Below are positions 25,537-35,163 of a stretch of DNA of 64,000 nt, piece by piece. Every line of letters begins with the position of its first letter. Position 1 is the stretch's first letter. Origin of the DNA: Pseudomonas lini (GTDB lineage Bacteria > Pseudomonadota > Gammaproteobacteria > Pseudomonadales > Pseudomonadaceae). Under the pieces are notes generated by a model. It ran no database searches, was not told the origin of the DNA, and was given only the letters and a program-made list of their open reading frames with translations. The stretch covers positions 558,001 through 622,000 of the forward strand of contig NZ_OZ061318.1 in assembly GCF_964063345.1 (NCBI RefSeq). The letters are read 5' to 3'. A program made the translations under genes and the position numbers.

Positions 25537-26607
25537 ATGCATTCGCTTTTTTCTCAAGTCCAGATCGGTCGCCTTACACTGTCCAACCGCATGGTCATGG
25601 CCCCGATGACGCGTTCGCGTTCCGATGACGCCGGGGTGCCTACCGAGCTGGTGCCGACTTACTATGCGCAGCGCGCCGGTGCCGGGCTGATTATCTCTGA
25701 AGGGGTGTTTCCTGCAGCCCTTGGCCAGGGTTACCTGCGCACTCCCGGTATCGAAACCGCCGAACAAGTGGCCGCCTGGAAGCAGGTTACCGAAGCCGTA
25801 CATGCTCGCGGTGGGCGGATCTTCATGCAGCTGATGCATTGCGGACGCATTTCGCACCCTTCGCTGTTGCCTGACGGCGCCCTGCCACAGGCCCCCTCCG
25901 CGATCAAACCCGCCGGCCAGACCTGGACAGCCACAGGCCTTCAGGACTTCGTTACCCCAAAGGCACTGAGCGTGGTCGAGATTGCCGCGGTTATCGAGGG
26001 CTACCGTCAGGCCGCTCGCCTGGCCATCGAGGCCGGTTTCGACGGTGTCGAGCTGCATGGCGCGTCGGGGTATCTGCCTGAACAGTTTCTCTCGACGGGC
26101 AGCAATCAGCGCACCGATGAGTACGGTGGATCGGTTGAAAACCGTGTTCGCTTTGTAGTGGAGGTGTTGAACGCCATAGCGACGGAAATTGGCAGTGATC
26201 GCGTCGGCATCAAGCTCTCCCCTGAAATGCACTTCAACGACATCGTCGATGCCAACCCGCAAGAAACCTACACCCATCTGGTCGAGCAATTGCGCGGGCT
26301 GAATCTCGCCTATCTGCACGTTGCCCTGTTCGGCGCCAGCGTCGATTACCACGCCTTGTTGCGTCCCCTGTTCGATGGCAGCTACCTGATCGGTGGCGGG
26401 CTCGATCAACGCTCCGCCGAATCGCTGATCGCCGGGGGCCAGGCCGACGCGGTGGTGTTTGGCAACGCATTCCTCGCCAACCCCGACCTGCCCGAGCGTT
26501 TTCGCACAGGTGCCGAGCTTAATGTGCCGGACAAAGACACGTTTTACGCACCGGGCGCTCAGGGGTATATCGATTACCCGGCCATGAGCTCGGCTCAAAG
26601 CGCCTGA
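25537..26607 (+). CDS. Old yellow enzyme family alkene reductase (NemA/XenB-like)
   Basis: 356 residues with AGGAG before ATG 25537. It is an FMN TIM barrel: 'NRMVMAPMTRSRSDDAGVPT' near the N-terminus, 'GAGLIISEGVF', the substrate-binding His pair in 'DGVELHGASGYL', and 'FLSTGSNQRTDEYGGSVENR', the family signature. It reduces activated C=C bonds, nitro compounds or N-ethylmaleimide with NADPH. It is regulated probably by the divergent LysR. Followed by a REP doublet. Confidence 0.92.
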   Translation: MHSLFSQVQIGRLTLSNRMVMAPMTRSRSDDAGVPTELVPTYYAQRAGAGLIISEGVFPAALGQGYLRTPGIETAEQVAAWKQVTEAVHARGGRIFMQLMHCGRISHPSLLPDGALPQAPSAIKPAGQTWTATGLQDFVTPKALSVVEIAAVIEGYRQAARLAIEAGFDGVELHGASGYLPEQFLSTGSNQRTDEYGGSVENRVRFVVEVLNAIATEIGSDRVGIKLSPEMHFNDIVDANPQETYTHLVEQLRGLNLAYLHVALFGASVDYHALLRPLFDGSYLIGGGLDQRSAESLIAGGQADAVVFGNAFLANPDLPERFRTGAELNVPDKDTFYAPGAQGYIDYPAMSSAQSA

Positions 26608-26642
26608 GTGGCGCTGCAAGGCTAAAAATCTGGTGCAAAACC

Positions 26643-26731
26643 TGTGGGAGCGGGCTTGCCCGCGATAGCGGTGTGTCAGCCAACATTAATTTCGACTGAC
26701 ACTCCCTAATCGCGGGCAAGCCCGCTCCCAC
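26643..26731. repeat. REP doublet (GTGGGAGCGGGCTTGCCCGC family)
   Basis: GTGGGAGCGGGCTTGCCCGC at the left is mirrored at the right with a ~45-bp spacer, giving a long imperfect palindrome between the convergent reductase and kup genes. Same family at 33938, 47912, 53910 and 58362. Confidence 0.92.
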
Positions 26732-26761
26732 ATGGAGGTGCGTTTGACTGACTGTTGCCGT

Positions 26762-28663
26762 CTACATCTCAACCTGCGTGCCCAGCTCTATCACGCGATT
26801 GAGCGGCAACTTGAAGTATTTGAGGTTGCTGTTGGCGTTCTTCAGCAAAAACGCGAACAGGGTTTCGCGCCAACGGGCCATGCCGATACGCTTGGTCGGG
26901 ATGACCGTCTCCCGGCTAAGGAAATACGTGGTGCGCATTGGACTGAAATCCAGCTCTTTCAAATGGCACAGGCTCAACGCCAGAGGTACGTCGGGCTCCT
27001 CGATAAAACCGAAGTGCAGACTCACTCGAAAGAACCCTTCACCATAAGCCTCGACTTCGAATCGCCGATCCGCAGCCACACGCGGGCTGTCTTCAGACAC
27101 TACGGTAAGCAACACCACCTGCTCGTGTAGTACCTGGTTATGCAACAGGTTATGCAAGAGCGCATGAGGAACCGCATCAGCCCTGGCCGTCAGAAATACC
27201 GCGGTACCCTGCACACGATGGGGTGGCTGCGAGCCGATGCTGCTGATGAACAACGGCAGCGGCAGCGAGGTTTCGTCCAGTCGCTCGACAATGATCTTTC
27301 GGCCCCGCTTCCAGGTGGTCATCAAAATGAACAGGGCAATACCGGCGATCACCGGGAATGCACCGCCCTGGAAAATTTTCGGAGCGTTGGCGGCGAAGTA
27401 CAGGCTGTCCACCACGAGAAAACCCAACAGCATCGGAATGGCCAGCCAACGAGGTGTTTTCCACAGCAGCAATACGACAGCCGAGGACAGAATGGTCGTA
27501 ATCAGCATGGTCCCCGTCACCGCCACGCCATAAGCCGCCGCCAGCGCACTGGACGATTCAAAGCCGATGACCAGCAACACGACGCCGACCATCAGCGCCC
27601 AGTTCACCATGCCGATATAAATCTGCCCCTGCTCCTGACTGGAGGTGTGCTGGATAAACATACGAGGCACATAACCCAGCTGAATAGCCTGGCGAGTCAG
27701 TGAGAACGCACCGGAAATCACGGCTTGGGAGGCGATGATGGTGGCCAGTGTCGAGAGCGCGACCATCGGCAGCAGCGCCCAGTCAGGTGCCAATAGATAG
27801 AACGGATTACGCACCGCTTCCGGGTTCCCGAGGATCAGCGCGCCCTGGCCAAAGTAGTTGAGTACCAGGCCGGGGAGCACCAGGATGAACCAGGCACGAG
27901 CAATGGGTTTGCGACCAAAATGGCCCATATCGGCATACAGTGCTTCAGCACCGGTCAATGCCAACACGACGGCGCCCAGAATGGCGACGCCGATGCCCGG
28001 ATGAACCACGAAAAATTGCACCGCCCACGCAGGATTCAGCGCTTGCAGAACCTCCGGCCGTTGCAAGATGCCGTAAATGCCGAGTGCACCCAACACCACA
28101 AACCACAGCACCATGACCGGGCCGAACAGGATGCCGATACGCGCCGTGCCATGTTTCTGTATCAGGAACAGTGCTACCAGGACAACCACGGACAGCGGCA
28201 CCACCCAATGTTCGATGCCATCGAACGCAAGCTGTAGCCCTTCAACCGCTGAGAGCACCGAGATGGCCGGGGTGATCATGCTGTCGCCGTAAAAAAGTGC
28301 CGCGCCAAACAAGCCAAGCAGTACCAGAACCCTGCTCATTTTAGGAAACGGCGCCGCGGCCCGACGTGCCAGGGCCGTCAAGGCCATGATGCCCCCCTCG
28401 CCCTGGTTGTCGGCGCGCAGGATAAACAGCACGTACTTGATCGAGACGACCCAGATCAGTGACCAGAAGATCAACGACAGAACGCCCAGTACACCGTCGT
28501 GATTAGCCTGGACTCCGTAGTGACCGGCGAACACTTCTTTGAGGGTGTAAAGAGGGCTGGTGCCGATATCCCCATAAACCACACCCACTGCGGCGACGAG
28601 CAAACCCACTCCCGAGGTTCTGGAATGGGATTCTTCATGGGCAGGGGTCGTTGTTTCGCTCAC
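26762..28663 (-). CDS. kup: Low-affinity potassium transporter Kup
   Basis: 633 residues from GTG 28663 (GAGAAG seven bases upstream); a further in-frame TTG at 28705 is less likely. The N-terminal '[20 protein letters not shown]' is the Kup/HAK signature, about twelve membrane helices follow to residue ~450, and a cytosolic C-terminal domain completes it. It imports K+ in symport with H+. Length agrees with E. coli Kup (622). Monocistronic. Confidence 0.95.
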   Translation of the reverse strand: MSETTTPAHEESHSRTSGVGLLVAAVGVVYGDIGTSPLYTLKEVFAGHYGVQANHDGVLGVLSLIFWSLIWVVSIKYVLFILRADNQGEGGIMALTALARRAAAPFPKMSRVLVLLGLFGAALFYGDSMITPAISVLSAVEGLQLAFDGIEHWVVPLSVVVLVALFLIQKHGTARIGILFGPVMVLWFVVLGALGIYGILQRPEVLQALNPAWAVQFFVVHPGIGVAILGAVVLALTGAEALYADMGHFGRKPIARAWFILVLPGLVLNYFGQGALILGNPEAVRNPFYLLAPDWALLPMVALSTLATIIASQAVISGAFSLTRQAIQLGYVPRMFIQHTSSQEQGQIYIGMVNWALMVGVVLLVIGFESSSALAAAYGVAVTGTMLITTILSSAVVLLLWKTPRWLAIPMLLGFLVVDSLYFAANAPKIFQGGAFPVIAGIALFILMTTWKRGRKIIVERLDETSLPLPLFISSIGSQPPHRVQGTAVFLTARADAVPHALLHNLLHNQVLHEQVVLLTVVSEDSPRVAADRRFEVEAYGEGFFRVSLHFGFIEEPDVPLALSLCHLKELDFSPMRTTYFLSRETVIPTKRIGMARWRETLFAFLLKNANSNLKYFKLPLNRVIELGTQVEM

Positions 28664-28850
28664 GGGTAGCTTCTCTGAAACGGAAGGAAAAGGAATTGAC
28701 CTCAAGTCAGCTGGGGGACGAAGGATCGCAGGCTTTATTGATGATCAAGAAACGCGGCAAGTATCGTTGTGGGGAAGAACATCCACCGTAAAAAAACCGT
28801 AAAATTCTACCGGCAGCGCCCTCCTCCAATGCTCATCGAGCGATTCGCAC

Positions 28851-29471
28851 CTACTGCGCCTTCCCGCCACCAGGCTTATAGAAAAGAAACTTCCGGGTCT
28901 CGGCCGTCCTGGTGTATTTCTTTGCCCAGGCGGGCTTTACCGTTCTGTCGTGGAAATACAAAGCACCATGGGTGCGGTCCGTGAGTTGCTTGTTGAGTGC
29001 CTTGCGCGCGATTTCCTTGGCGAGGGCATATTCGTCGTCTTCCTTTACCTGATCCGCACGTCCGTCGCACCACCACGAAAACTGGCAGGAGCCCGTTTCA
29101 GAACCTTGCTTGACCACGGCGCACACCGTATCGGGAAACCCACCATGGCCGAGCCGGTTCATGACCACGTTGGCGACAGCTTCCATGTTGGCAGGTGCCA
29201 CACCTTTGGCTTCCCAATAGATGCTGCGTGCAAAGCAGGTGATTGCATCGTCCAGAGGGGCTGCGCCTGCCGGATCGACCGCCTGCGCTTCGGACGGGGT
29301 GATGACCGCGGACTTGGGCACCGGAAGTTCGCCGTCCTTCTCGGCGGCTTTCTCCTCCAGGACCTGCGCCTTGTCTTCGGCCACTTCCTGTTTTTTCTCT
29401 TGGTCAGCGGCCAATACCTGGCCGCACAGAAGGATGATTGCGAAGCAGGTGAGTACCCATTTTAATCGCAT
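28851..29471 (-). CDS. SleB-type cell wall hydrolase
   Basis: 206 residues from ATG 29471 (AAGGA upstream), beginning with a signal peptide that ends 'GQVLAADQ'. A charged Lys/Glu linker follows, then the hydrolase_2 (SleB) domain: 'CFARSIYWEAKGVAPANMEA' contains the catalytic Glu, followed by 'VANVVMNRLGHGGFPDTVC' and 'SCQFSWWCDG'. It should cleave peptidoglycan as a muramidase or transglycosylase in the periplasm. Such proteins occur in non-sporulating bacteria and are thought to work in wall remodelling. Confidence 0.88.
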   Translation of the reverse strand: MRLKWVLTCFAIILLCGQVLAADQEKKQEVAEDKAQVLEEKAAEKDGELPVPKSAVITPSEAQAVDPAGAAPLDDAITCFARSIYWEAKGVAPANMEAVANVVMNRLGHGGFPDTVCAVVKQGSETGSCQFSWWCDGRADQVKEDDEYALAKEIARKALNKQLTDRTHGALYFHDRTVKPAWAKKYTRTAETRKFLFYKPGGGKAQ

Positions 29472-29660
29472 GATCGATCCTTCCGATGACACTGGCTTGG
29501 GCAATGAAATGGCGATGTTGTAGCGCTGACCTGCTGTGATTGTAGTCGTCGCAAGTCATTCCAGCCGTCTGACAATAAACGCGTCTCGGCGCAAAAAGGC
29601 ATTGCGTCCGGAGGGGTGAAATCGCGCATCATGGATGCAGTCCGTTCAAGGGAGATTTTC

Positions 29661-30512
29661 ATGCGCAGCCTGTCATCCGTTTTGCATCTTGCCGTGTTGT
29701 CATTCGGGCTGGTGTTCAGCGTCGCCGCGTCGGCGGCCGATGAAACGCAACTGGTCGAGTCGATCAACGTTTACCGCAGCCAGGCGCAGCGCTGCGGTGG
29801 TCAGGCATCTTCGGAGTTGCCGCCGCTGGCGAGCGATCCGCGTCTGGTCCTGTCCGCCAACAGCATCGGCGACTTGCAGCAGGCACTGGCCCGCGCGGCT
29901 TATCCGATGGTCAATGTGCAGGCGATCAGCTTGTCCGGCCCGCGTGATGCGCCGTCCGCCATGAAGGCGATTCAGGAGAGTTTCTGCCAAGTGGTGCTGG
30001 ACCCGCAATTCGTCGACATCGGCGTCAGCCGCGATGGCCGTGAATGGCGCATTGTGCTGGCGCGTCCGCTGTTGACCGGGCGTCTGGGCGACTGGCAGGC
30101 GGAGGGACAGAAACTGCTTGAAGCGATGAACAGCGCTCGCGCTCAGACGCGCCAGTGCGGCACCCAAGCCTTTACCGCCACGACGCCGCTGGCCTGGAAC
30201 GCCACGCTGGGTTCCGCGGCCGAGACCCACAGCCGGGCCATGGCCAACAATAACTATTTCGATCACAAGGACCGCGATGGTCGCACGCCGGGTGATCGGG
30301 CTGAACTGGCGGGTTATGCCGGCCAGCAGGTCGGCGAGAACATCGCCGCCGGGCAAGACACCGTGCGCAAGGTGGTCGATGGCTGGCTGGCCAGCCCGGG
30401 CCATTGCGCCAACCTGATGAACCCACAATTTCGTGAGTTGGGGGCAGCTTATGCAGTGGACCCGAAGAGTGATGCGGGCATTTACTGGACGGCGATGTTT
30501 GGTACGCCGTGA
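29661..30512 (+). CDS. Secreted CAP-domain protein with a degenerate N-terminal repeat
   Basis: 283 residues from ATG 29661 (AGGGAG upstream). A signal peptide ends 'VAASAADE'. The C-terminal half is a bacterial CAP/SCP domain: 'WNATLGSAAETHSRAMANNN', 'FDHKDRDGRTPGDRAELAGY', 'QVGENIAAG' and 'WLASPGHCANLMNPQFRELG', with the expected His and Glu. The N-terminal half starts in the same way ('LVESINVYRSQAQRCGG' against 'LLEAMNSARAQTRQCG') but lacks the catalytic-like motifs, so it seems a decayed duplicate. Function unknown; likely periplasmic. Confidence 0.88.
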   Translation: MRSLSSVLHLAVLSFGLVFSVAASAADETQLVESINVYRSQAQRCGGQASSELPPLASDPRLVLSANSIGDLQQALARAAYPMVNVQAISLSGPRDAPSAMKAIQESFCQVVLDPQFVDIGVSRDGREWRIVLARPLLTGRLGDWQAEGQKLLEAMNSARAQTRQCGTQAFTATTPLAWNATLGSAAETHSRAMANNNYFDHKDRDGRTPGDRAELAGYAGQQVGENIAAGQDTVRKVVDGWLASPGHCANLMNPQFRELGAAYAVDPKSDAGIYWTAMFGTP

Positions 30513-30547
30513 AGGCTTGAATCGACAGTTGAAAAAGGAATCGCCAT

Positions 30548-31906
30548 TTGAATAAAGCCCCCTCTTCGACCGTCGAGCAGGACCTGTCGAAGCCTGCGGC
30601 CATCAGTCTGCGGGAAGCGTTTCTGTTCTGGCTGAAGCTCGGCTTCATCAGTTTCGGCGGGCCGGCCGGACAGATTTCGATCATGCACCAGGAATTGGTG
30701 GAGCGCCGACGCTGGATCTCGGAACGGCGCTTTCTGCATGCCCTCAACTACTGCATGTTGCTGCCTGGCCCCGAGGCTCAGCAGCTGGCGACCTACATCG
30801 GCTGGCTGATGCACCGCACATGGGGCGGCCTGATCGCCGGCGCGCTGTTTGTGCTGCCTTCGCTGTTCATCCTGATCGTGTTGTCCTGGGTGTACATCGC
30901 CTTTGGCGAAGTGCCGGCGGTGGCCGGTCTTTTTTATGGGATCAAGCCTGCCGTGACCGCCATTGTGGTGCAGGCAGCCCACCGGATCGGCTCGCGGGCC
31001 CTGAAGAACAACTGGCTGTGGGGAATCGCCGCAGCGTCATTCACGGCCATCTTCGTGTTCAATGTGCCGTTCCCGTTGATTGTGCTGGGCGCGGCCATCA
31101 TCGGTTATGTCGGCGGACGTCTGGCACCTGAAAGGTTCCAGACCGGGGGCCACGGCGCTGCGAAAAAATCCTTCGGCCCGGCGTTGATCGACGACGATAC
31201 CCCGCCTCCCGAACACGCCCGCTTCAGCAGTTTTAAATTGCTGCGCCTGTTGCTGGTGGGTGCTGTTTTGTGGGTCTTGCCGATGGGTATTCTCACCGCG
31301 CTGTTTGGCTGGGAAGGCACCCTCACTCAAATGGCCTGGTTCTTTACCAAAGCGGCGTTGCTGACGTTCGGCGGCGCGTATGCCGTGCTGCCCTATGTGT
31401 ATCAAGGCGCCGTCGGCCACTATGGCTGGCTGACACCCACGCAGATGATCGATGGCCTGGCACTCGGCGAAACGACTCCAGGACCGCTGATCATGGTGGT
31501 GGCTTTCGTCGGTTTTGTCGGCGCCTATATTCAGCAGGTGTTCGGCCCCGATCATGTGTTCCTGGCCGGCGCCCTCGCCGCCACGCTGGTGACCTGGTTC
31601 ACCTTCCTGCCTTCGTTCCTGTTCATTCTCGCCGGCGGCCCGTTGGTGGAATCGACGCACAACGAACTCAGGCTCACCGCGCCGCTGACCGCGATTACTG
31701 CGGCAGTGGTCGGCGTGATTCTTAATCTGGCGTGTTTCTTCGGCTACCACGTGCTCTGGCCCAACGGCTTCGGCGGTCAACTCGACTGGCCTTCGGCGCT
31801 GATCGCCATTGCGGCGGCCATTGCGTTGTTCCGCTTCAAGCGGGGGGTAATCGAGGTGTTGATGGGATGCGGGCTGATTGGACTGGCGGTGCATCTGCTG
31901 CGCTAG
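30548..31906 (+). CDS. chrA: Chromate efflux transporter ChrA
   Basis: 452 residues from a TTG at 30548, which has AAGGA at proper spacing; no ATG lies near the homologous start. Two CHR domains in tandem are seen: 'LKLGFISFGGPAGQISIMHQ' with 'LPGPEAQQLATYIGW', and 'TFGGAYAVLPYVYQGAVGHY' with 'ETTPGPLIMVVAFVGF'. This is the long-chain ChrA form with about ten membrane helices, which exports chromate. It follows the CAP gene by 35 bp on the same strand and might share its transcript. Confidence 0.93.
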   Translation: MNKAPSSTVEQDLSKPAAISLREAFLFWLKLGFISFGGPAGQISIMHQELVERRRWISERRFLHALNYCMLLPGPEAQQLATYIGWLMHRTWGGLIAGALFVLPSLFILIVLSWVYIAFGEVPAVAGLFYGIKPAVTAIVVQAAHRIGSRALKNNWLWGIAAASFTAIFVFNVPFPLIVLGAAIIGYVGGRLAPERFQTGGHGAAKKSFGPALIDDDTPPPEHARFSSFKLLRLLLVGAVLWVLPMGILTALFGWEGTLTQMAWFFTKAALLTFGGAYAVLPYVYQGAVGHYGWLTPTQMIDGLALGETTPGPLIMVVAFVGFVGAYIQQVFGPDHVFLAGALAATLVTWFTFLPSFLFILAGGPLVESTHNELRLTAPLTAITAAVVGVILNLACFFGYHVLWPNGFGGQLDWPSALIAIAAAIALFRFKRGVIEVLMGCGLIGLAVHLLR

Positions 31907-31921
31907 CCCATCAAGAGGGAA

Positions 31922-32320
31922 TCAATGACTTTGCCGTTGCCTCTGTAGCTCAGTCTTCAGCCAGAAGCTGGCCGATTGTACGCCTGCCGGACAACGCACT
32001 TCATAGGCGCGGCCACTCATACTGCTTTGGCTGGCCGCCAGATCGATGAAGTCCTCTGCGCTGTTTACCTTGTTCCGGTCTTCAAGATACTTCAGCTTCT
32101 TCTGCAGATGTACCCGGGCCTCAGCGCCCGGGTATTCGCTTCCATTACGCACAAACCGGCACTCACTGTGCTCGACAAAGTCCAGCAAGCTGTTTATTTC
32201 CTGAGTGGCTTGAGGTGGGGTTTGCGCCTGGGCATCGAGCGCCATAGCAGTCAGGCCGATACCCGTCGCGATCAGCCAATGGCTGAGGCGCCGAGCGAAA
32301 CCTCCAGGCAGAATTCCCAT
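31922..32320 (-). CDS. DUF5329-type periplasmic protein
   Basis: 132 residues from ATG 32320 (GAGGA upstream). A signal peptide ends 'DAQAQT'. The mature domain has 'INSLLDFVEHSECRFVRNGS', 'AEARVHLQKKLKYLED', 'SAEDFIDLAASQSSMSGRAY' and 'VRC', the pattern of DUF5329 with two cysteines that could pair. No function is known for the family. It converges on chrA with a 15-bp gap. Confidence 0.72.
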   Translation of the reverse strand: MGILPGGFARRLSHWLIATGIGLTAMALDAQAQTPPQATQEINSLLDFVEHSECRFVRNGSEYPGAEARVHLQKKLKYLEDRNKVNSAEDFIDLAASQSSMSGRAYEVRCPAGVQSASFWLKTELQRQRQSH

Positions 32321-32389
32321 AGTGATTCCTCGCATGACTGACGGCAGATCAGAGCGGTGGTACCCGCTCTGAAGGCTGACGGGCAAGTA

Positions 32390-32626
32390 TCAATCGTCGT
32401 CGCGGTCGTCACGGTCCCGATCGCGGTAACGACGGCGATCATCACGACGGTCGTAATCGCGGTCATACCCTCGATCATCACGTTGGTCATAGCCTCGGTC
32501 ATGGTCCCGACGGTATTCACGACGGTGATCCCGATCGTACCTGTCGTCATCTTCCCAGTGAGGAAAGCAACCTCCCAGCAGGAGGGTACTTGCAATGGCC
32601 AGGGTCATTATCGCGGTGCGCTTCAT
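32390..32626 (-). CDS. Small lipoprotein with Arg/Asp-rich repetitive tail
   Basis: 78 residues. A lipoprotein signal ends 'STLLLGGC'. The mature part is almost entirely Asp, Arg and Tyr in irregular repeats such as 'DYDRRDDRRRYRDRDRDD'. It is probably unstructured and bound to the outer membrane. GC content and codons are normal. It might bind polyanions, metals or water, but nothing in the sequence proves this. Repetitive coding could vary in length between strains. Confidence 0.72.
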   Translation of the reverse strand: MKRTAIMTLAIASTLLLGGCFPHWEDDDRYDRDHRREYRRDHDRGYDQRDDRGYDRDYDRRDDRRRYRDRDRDDRDDD

Positions 32627-32750
32627 TTGAACGTCCTAAAAGGTCAGAGCTGCGGGGATGAGGTGACGCTTCCCGCGAAATAAATCGCAGTGCGTTCAAA
32701 CCCATAACTACGACCTTCCAGCCAATCAATGATTCCGTTATCGCAGGGCC

Positions 32751-32987
32751 TTAGAGCGTTCTTTGGCTATTGCCGATGGTTTTGGCTTTTTCGATGGCCC
32801 ACTCCATCGCAGCTTCCATGTCCATCTGATGCGGCGACGGATGGTTGTCCTCAACGATGGCCGAGCCGTCCGGCCAGTAAACACCGATGAACATCCCCAG
32901 CGAACCGTCTCTCAATATCTCGGCCTTGACCTTGATCGTGCATCCGTTCGATAGCGTTTCCGAGTGGATCATATGGCGCTCAGTCAT
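32751..32987 (-). CDS. Hypothetical protein, 78 residues
   Basis: ATG 32987 has GGGAGG nine bases upstream, better than the open frame's earlier start at 33026. The protein has a beta-rich N-terminal part ('GCTIKVKAEILRDGSLGMFI') and a C-terminal helix ('MDMEAAMEWAIEKAKTIG'). It has no signal peptide or cysteine cluster. I do not recognise a family; similar short proteins are common in pseudomonads. Confidence 0.62.
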   Translation of the reverse strand: MTERHMIHSETLSNGCTIKVKAEILRDGSLGMFIGVYWPDGSAIVEDNHPSPHQMDMEAAMEWAIEKAKTIGNSQRTL

Positions 32988-33048
32988 GACTGCATTCCTC
33001 CCGTCGTAGCTATCAGCGTAACCCATGCAGCGCTGACCGCGATGACGC

Positions 33049-33837
33049 TCAAGCGTCTATCTGCACCACCTCGATCCCCAGTTTTTGATAATCCTCGACA
33101 TTGCCCGAGGCCACGTGACGCTCGGTGATCAGGGTGTGCACGCGGTTGCAAGGCGCAACAACGAAGGGCTCCACCGCCCCCAGTTTGTCTGCGGTGGTGA
33201 CGGCAATCACATGAAAAGCGCTGGCGAGCATCGCCTGTTTCACCGGCACCTCATCGAAATGCAGCGAGCTGATGCCGACTTCCGGATGAATGGCGCAAAC
33301 CCCGGTGAACACCAGGTCGGCCTTGATGCTCTCGATCAGCCGCAGCGCTTCGTGGCCGCCGGAAGACATCGTCGCGGGATTGAGCTGACCACCGGCGACA
33401 ATCACTGTGATGCCAGTGTATTCAGCCAAGGTAATCGCGATCATCGGCGACGCGGTAATGGCCGTGATGCAGATGTCTGCGGGCAGCGAGCGCGCGATTT
33501 GCAGCGTGGTGCTGCCGGAATCGAAAATCACGATCTGGCCGTTTTTGACCCGGCGTGCGGCGAGTTGGGCCAGCCGGGTTTTCACTTCATCGGTTTCGCC
33601 GACCCGAGTGAAGTAGTCCTTGCCCGTGTCTTTGGGCCGCGGCAACGCCCCGCCATGCACCCGCTGCACCAGCCCGGCGCTGGCCAGTTCCGACAGATCC
33701 CGGCGGATGGTGTCCTCGGACACGGCGAAATGCTGGCTCAATTCGGAAGCCATGACCTTACCGTCGCGTTCCAGGATCAGCAGGATTTTCTGACGGCGTA
33801 GCTGCGGGAGTTCGGCGTTGGAATGCTCGGCTTGCAT
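33049..33837 (-). CDS. DeoR/GlpR-family transcriptional regulator
   Basis: 262 residues. The DeoR HTH is 'MASELSQHFAVSEDTIRRDL' with 'RVHGGALPRP' after it; the sugar-phosphate-sensing domain has 'IVIFDSGSTTLQIARSL' and 'FTGVCAIHPEVGISSLHFDE'. Such regulators repress carbohydrate operons and respond to a phosphorylated sugar. No sugar operon adjoins it here, so the target is elsewhere or lost. Confidence 0.9.
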   Translation of the reverse strand: MQAEHSNAELPQLRRQKILLILERDGKVMASELSQHFAVSEDTIRRDLSELASAGLVQRVHGGALPRPKDTGKDYFTRVGETDEVKTRLAQLAARRVKNGQIVIFDSGSTTLQIARSLPADICITAITASPMIAITLAEYTGITVIVAGGQLNPATMSSGGHEALRLIESIKADLVFTGVCAIHPEVGISSLHFDEVPVKQAMLASAFHVIAVTTADKLGAVEPFVVAPCNRVHTLITERHVASGNVEDYQKLGIEVVQIDA

Positions 33838-33937
33838 GGTTATGCCTGTTTTTGCGTGTTTGTGCGAGATTAGCCAAACACCGGGATGAGCACAACCGGC
33901 AGCAGAAGAATGCAGGCTTATGCCAGGCGCAGAACCT

Positions 33938-34025
33938 GTGGGAGCGGGCTTGCCCGCGAAGGCGGTGTGTCAGACGACATCAATGGTGGATGTGCAACCG
34001 CCATCGCGGGCAAGCCCGCTCCCAC
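33938..34025. repeat. REP doublet (GTGGGAGCGGGCTTGCCCGC family)
   Basis: Two opposed copies of the palindrome separated by ~44 bp, between the DeoR gene and a candidate small RNA. Confidence 0.92.
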
Positions 34026-34112
34026 ATGGGTTGTGCTAGCCGAACGCAGCCTTCGGCACCTGCTACAACGAACGCGTCGTGGTTGAAATGGTTTCACCGA
34101 CTCGCAAACACG

Positions 34113-34138
34113 AAAAAGCCCGCACAAGGCGGGCTTTG
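34113..34138 (-). terminator. Rho-independent terminator, minus strand
   Basis: Read on the minus strand: AAAGCCCGCC-TTGT-GCGGGCTTTTT. The T run lies only on this side, so it ends a leftward transcript, although no leftward coding gene precedes it. Confidence 0.75.
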
Positions 34139-34347
34139 AAAATCGATGTAGGTGGCCAGCGCTGGTCTCTGGCTTACAAGGTTTATCGGGCCTCTCACAG
34201 AACAGGATTTTTTGCTTTAGGCTGTTCTGCCTCACACGGCATAAGGGCTGGATCTCAGCGCGGAGATCTTTCTAACCGTGTACCCTTGGGAGCGCGCCCC
34301 ACGCTTCCTCGCTATCCCTTTGCGCATCAGTCTGCGTCTTCACCTAC
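34113..34347 (-). ncRNA. Candidate small RNA ending in a strong terminator
   Basis: No credible gene lies between 33838 and 34448, yet the minus strand has a promoter-like CTATTCT (34354-34360, resembling a sigma-S/sigma-70 -10 box without a clear -35) and, about 230 nt on, an intrinsic terminator with a T run. The span contains several GC-rich short stems (for example GATCTCCGCG/CGCTGAGATC). I cannot match it to a known family from memory (it does not read like 6S, RsmY/Z or PrrF). Confidence 0.35.
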
Positions 34348-34448
34348 AGCTTCAGAATAGCAAATCGTTCGAGGCCTGGGTCGGGGTTTTTAGACCGATT
34401 CTTTTCTAAGGAAATGACAGGTAAATGGAAAAATACTAACGCTGCGGG

Positions 34449-34574
34449 ATGAGCAACAAACTTGTGTGGATGGTGGTGATCGTGTTTGTGCCGCTATTCG
34501 GGCTGATAGCGTGGGCCTTGGCGGGACCGAAGCACATCACACATAACCCGCACTCACCGCAGGCCAGGCAATAA
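34449..34574 (+). CDS. Small membrane peptide, PLDc_N-like
   Basis: 41 residues, one hydrophobic helix: 'KLVWMVVIVFVPLFGLIAWA' then 'LAGPK' and a polar His-rich tail. The pattern (hydrophobic run, P-x-x-G, W/Y, G-x-K/R) resembles the PLDc_N (phospholipase-D-nuclease N-terminal) mini-domain found alone in many bacteria. The ribosome site is weak. Function unknown. Confidence 0.45.
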   Translation: MSNKLVWMVVIVFVPLFGLIAWALAGPKHITHNPHSPQARQ

Positions 34575-34656
34575 CGCCGATCTGCGGGCTCCGACAAGCA
34601 TCGCGCAATCACCGACTATACTCATGAGCCACATCTACGAAATTGGAGATTGAGCT

Positions 34657-35163
34657 ATGCCGTGGGGAACTGTAGATAACAACTCATTAGGAATCATTGG
34701 GTCTTTTCTCAGCACATCCGACAGATCGAGCTTGCAACTCACTGAAAGACGCGCCCGACACGACCCCACTCCGCAAATCAGAGAGCGATTCGATCCTGTT
34801 GTTGACCGATTGGATCAGAGTGTGGATCAACTGAGAACACAGGTGGCCGCGTACCTGACGGCCACAGTCCCTGTGATTGCAGTGAACGACCATCCTCAAA
34901 GAGATTTGTACGAAGCCGACGGCCAGCGCATCCAGGTACTCGTTGACAGGCTTAGACTTGAACAAACTCAAGCGATGACCGCGTTTCAATCCCTGCGCCG
35001 ACCTGGAGATGTTGGCACGATGGTGATCACCAACATTCAAAATTCCTTGACCGGTGTTGGGGCGGCAGTCGGAGTGCAAGACTGGAGGCTCACTGCAAGG
35101 CGAGATGCAGTCGCAGCGGCCAGGACTCTTGGTTTCATGGAGGCCCTGAACCAAGCCCTATAA
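34657..35163 (+). CDS. Hypothetical protein, 168 residues
   Basis: TTGGAG lies upstream of ATG 34657. The protein is soluble and mostly helical, with a possible coiled-coil stretch ('FDPVVDRLDQSVDQLRTQVA' and 'RIQVLVDRLRLEQTQAMTAF'). There is no signal peptide and no motif I recognise. It stands alone; the following 208 bp before the convergent HD gene show nothing notable. Confidence 0.6.
   Translation: MPWGTVDNNSLGIIGSFLSTSDRSSLQLTERRARHDPTPQIRERFDPVVDRLDQSVDQLRTQVAAYLTATVPVIAVNDHPQRDLYEADGQRIQVLVDRLRLEQTQAMTAFQSLRRPGDVGTMVITNIQNSLTGVGAAVGVQDWRLTARRDAVAAARTLGFMEALNQAL

Noticed and set aside
33918..34235. 105-codon minus-strand frame over the REP doublet
   Set aside because: It passes through the intrinsic terminator and the REP palindromes, so it is not a gene.
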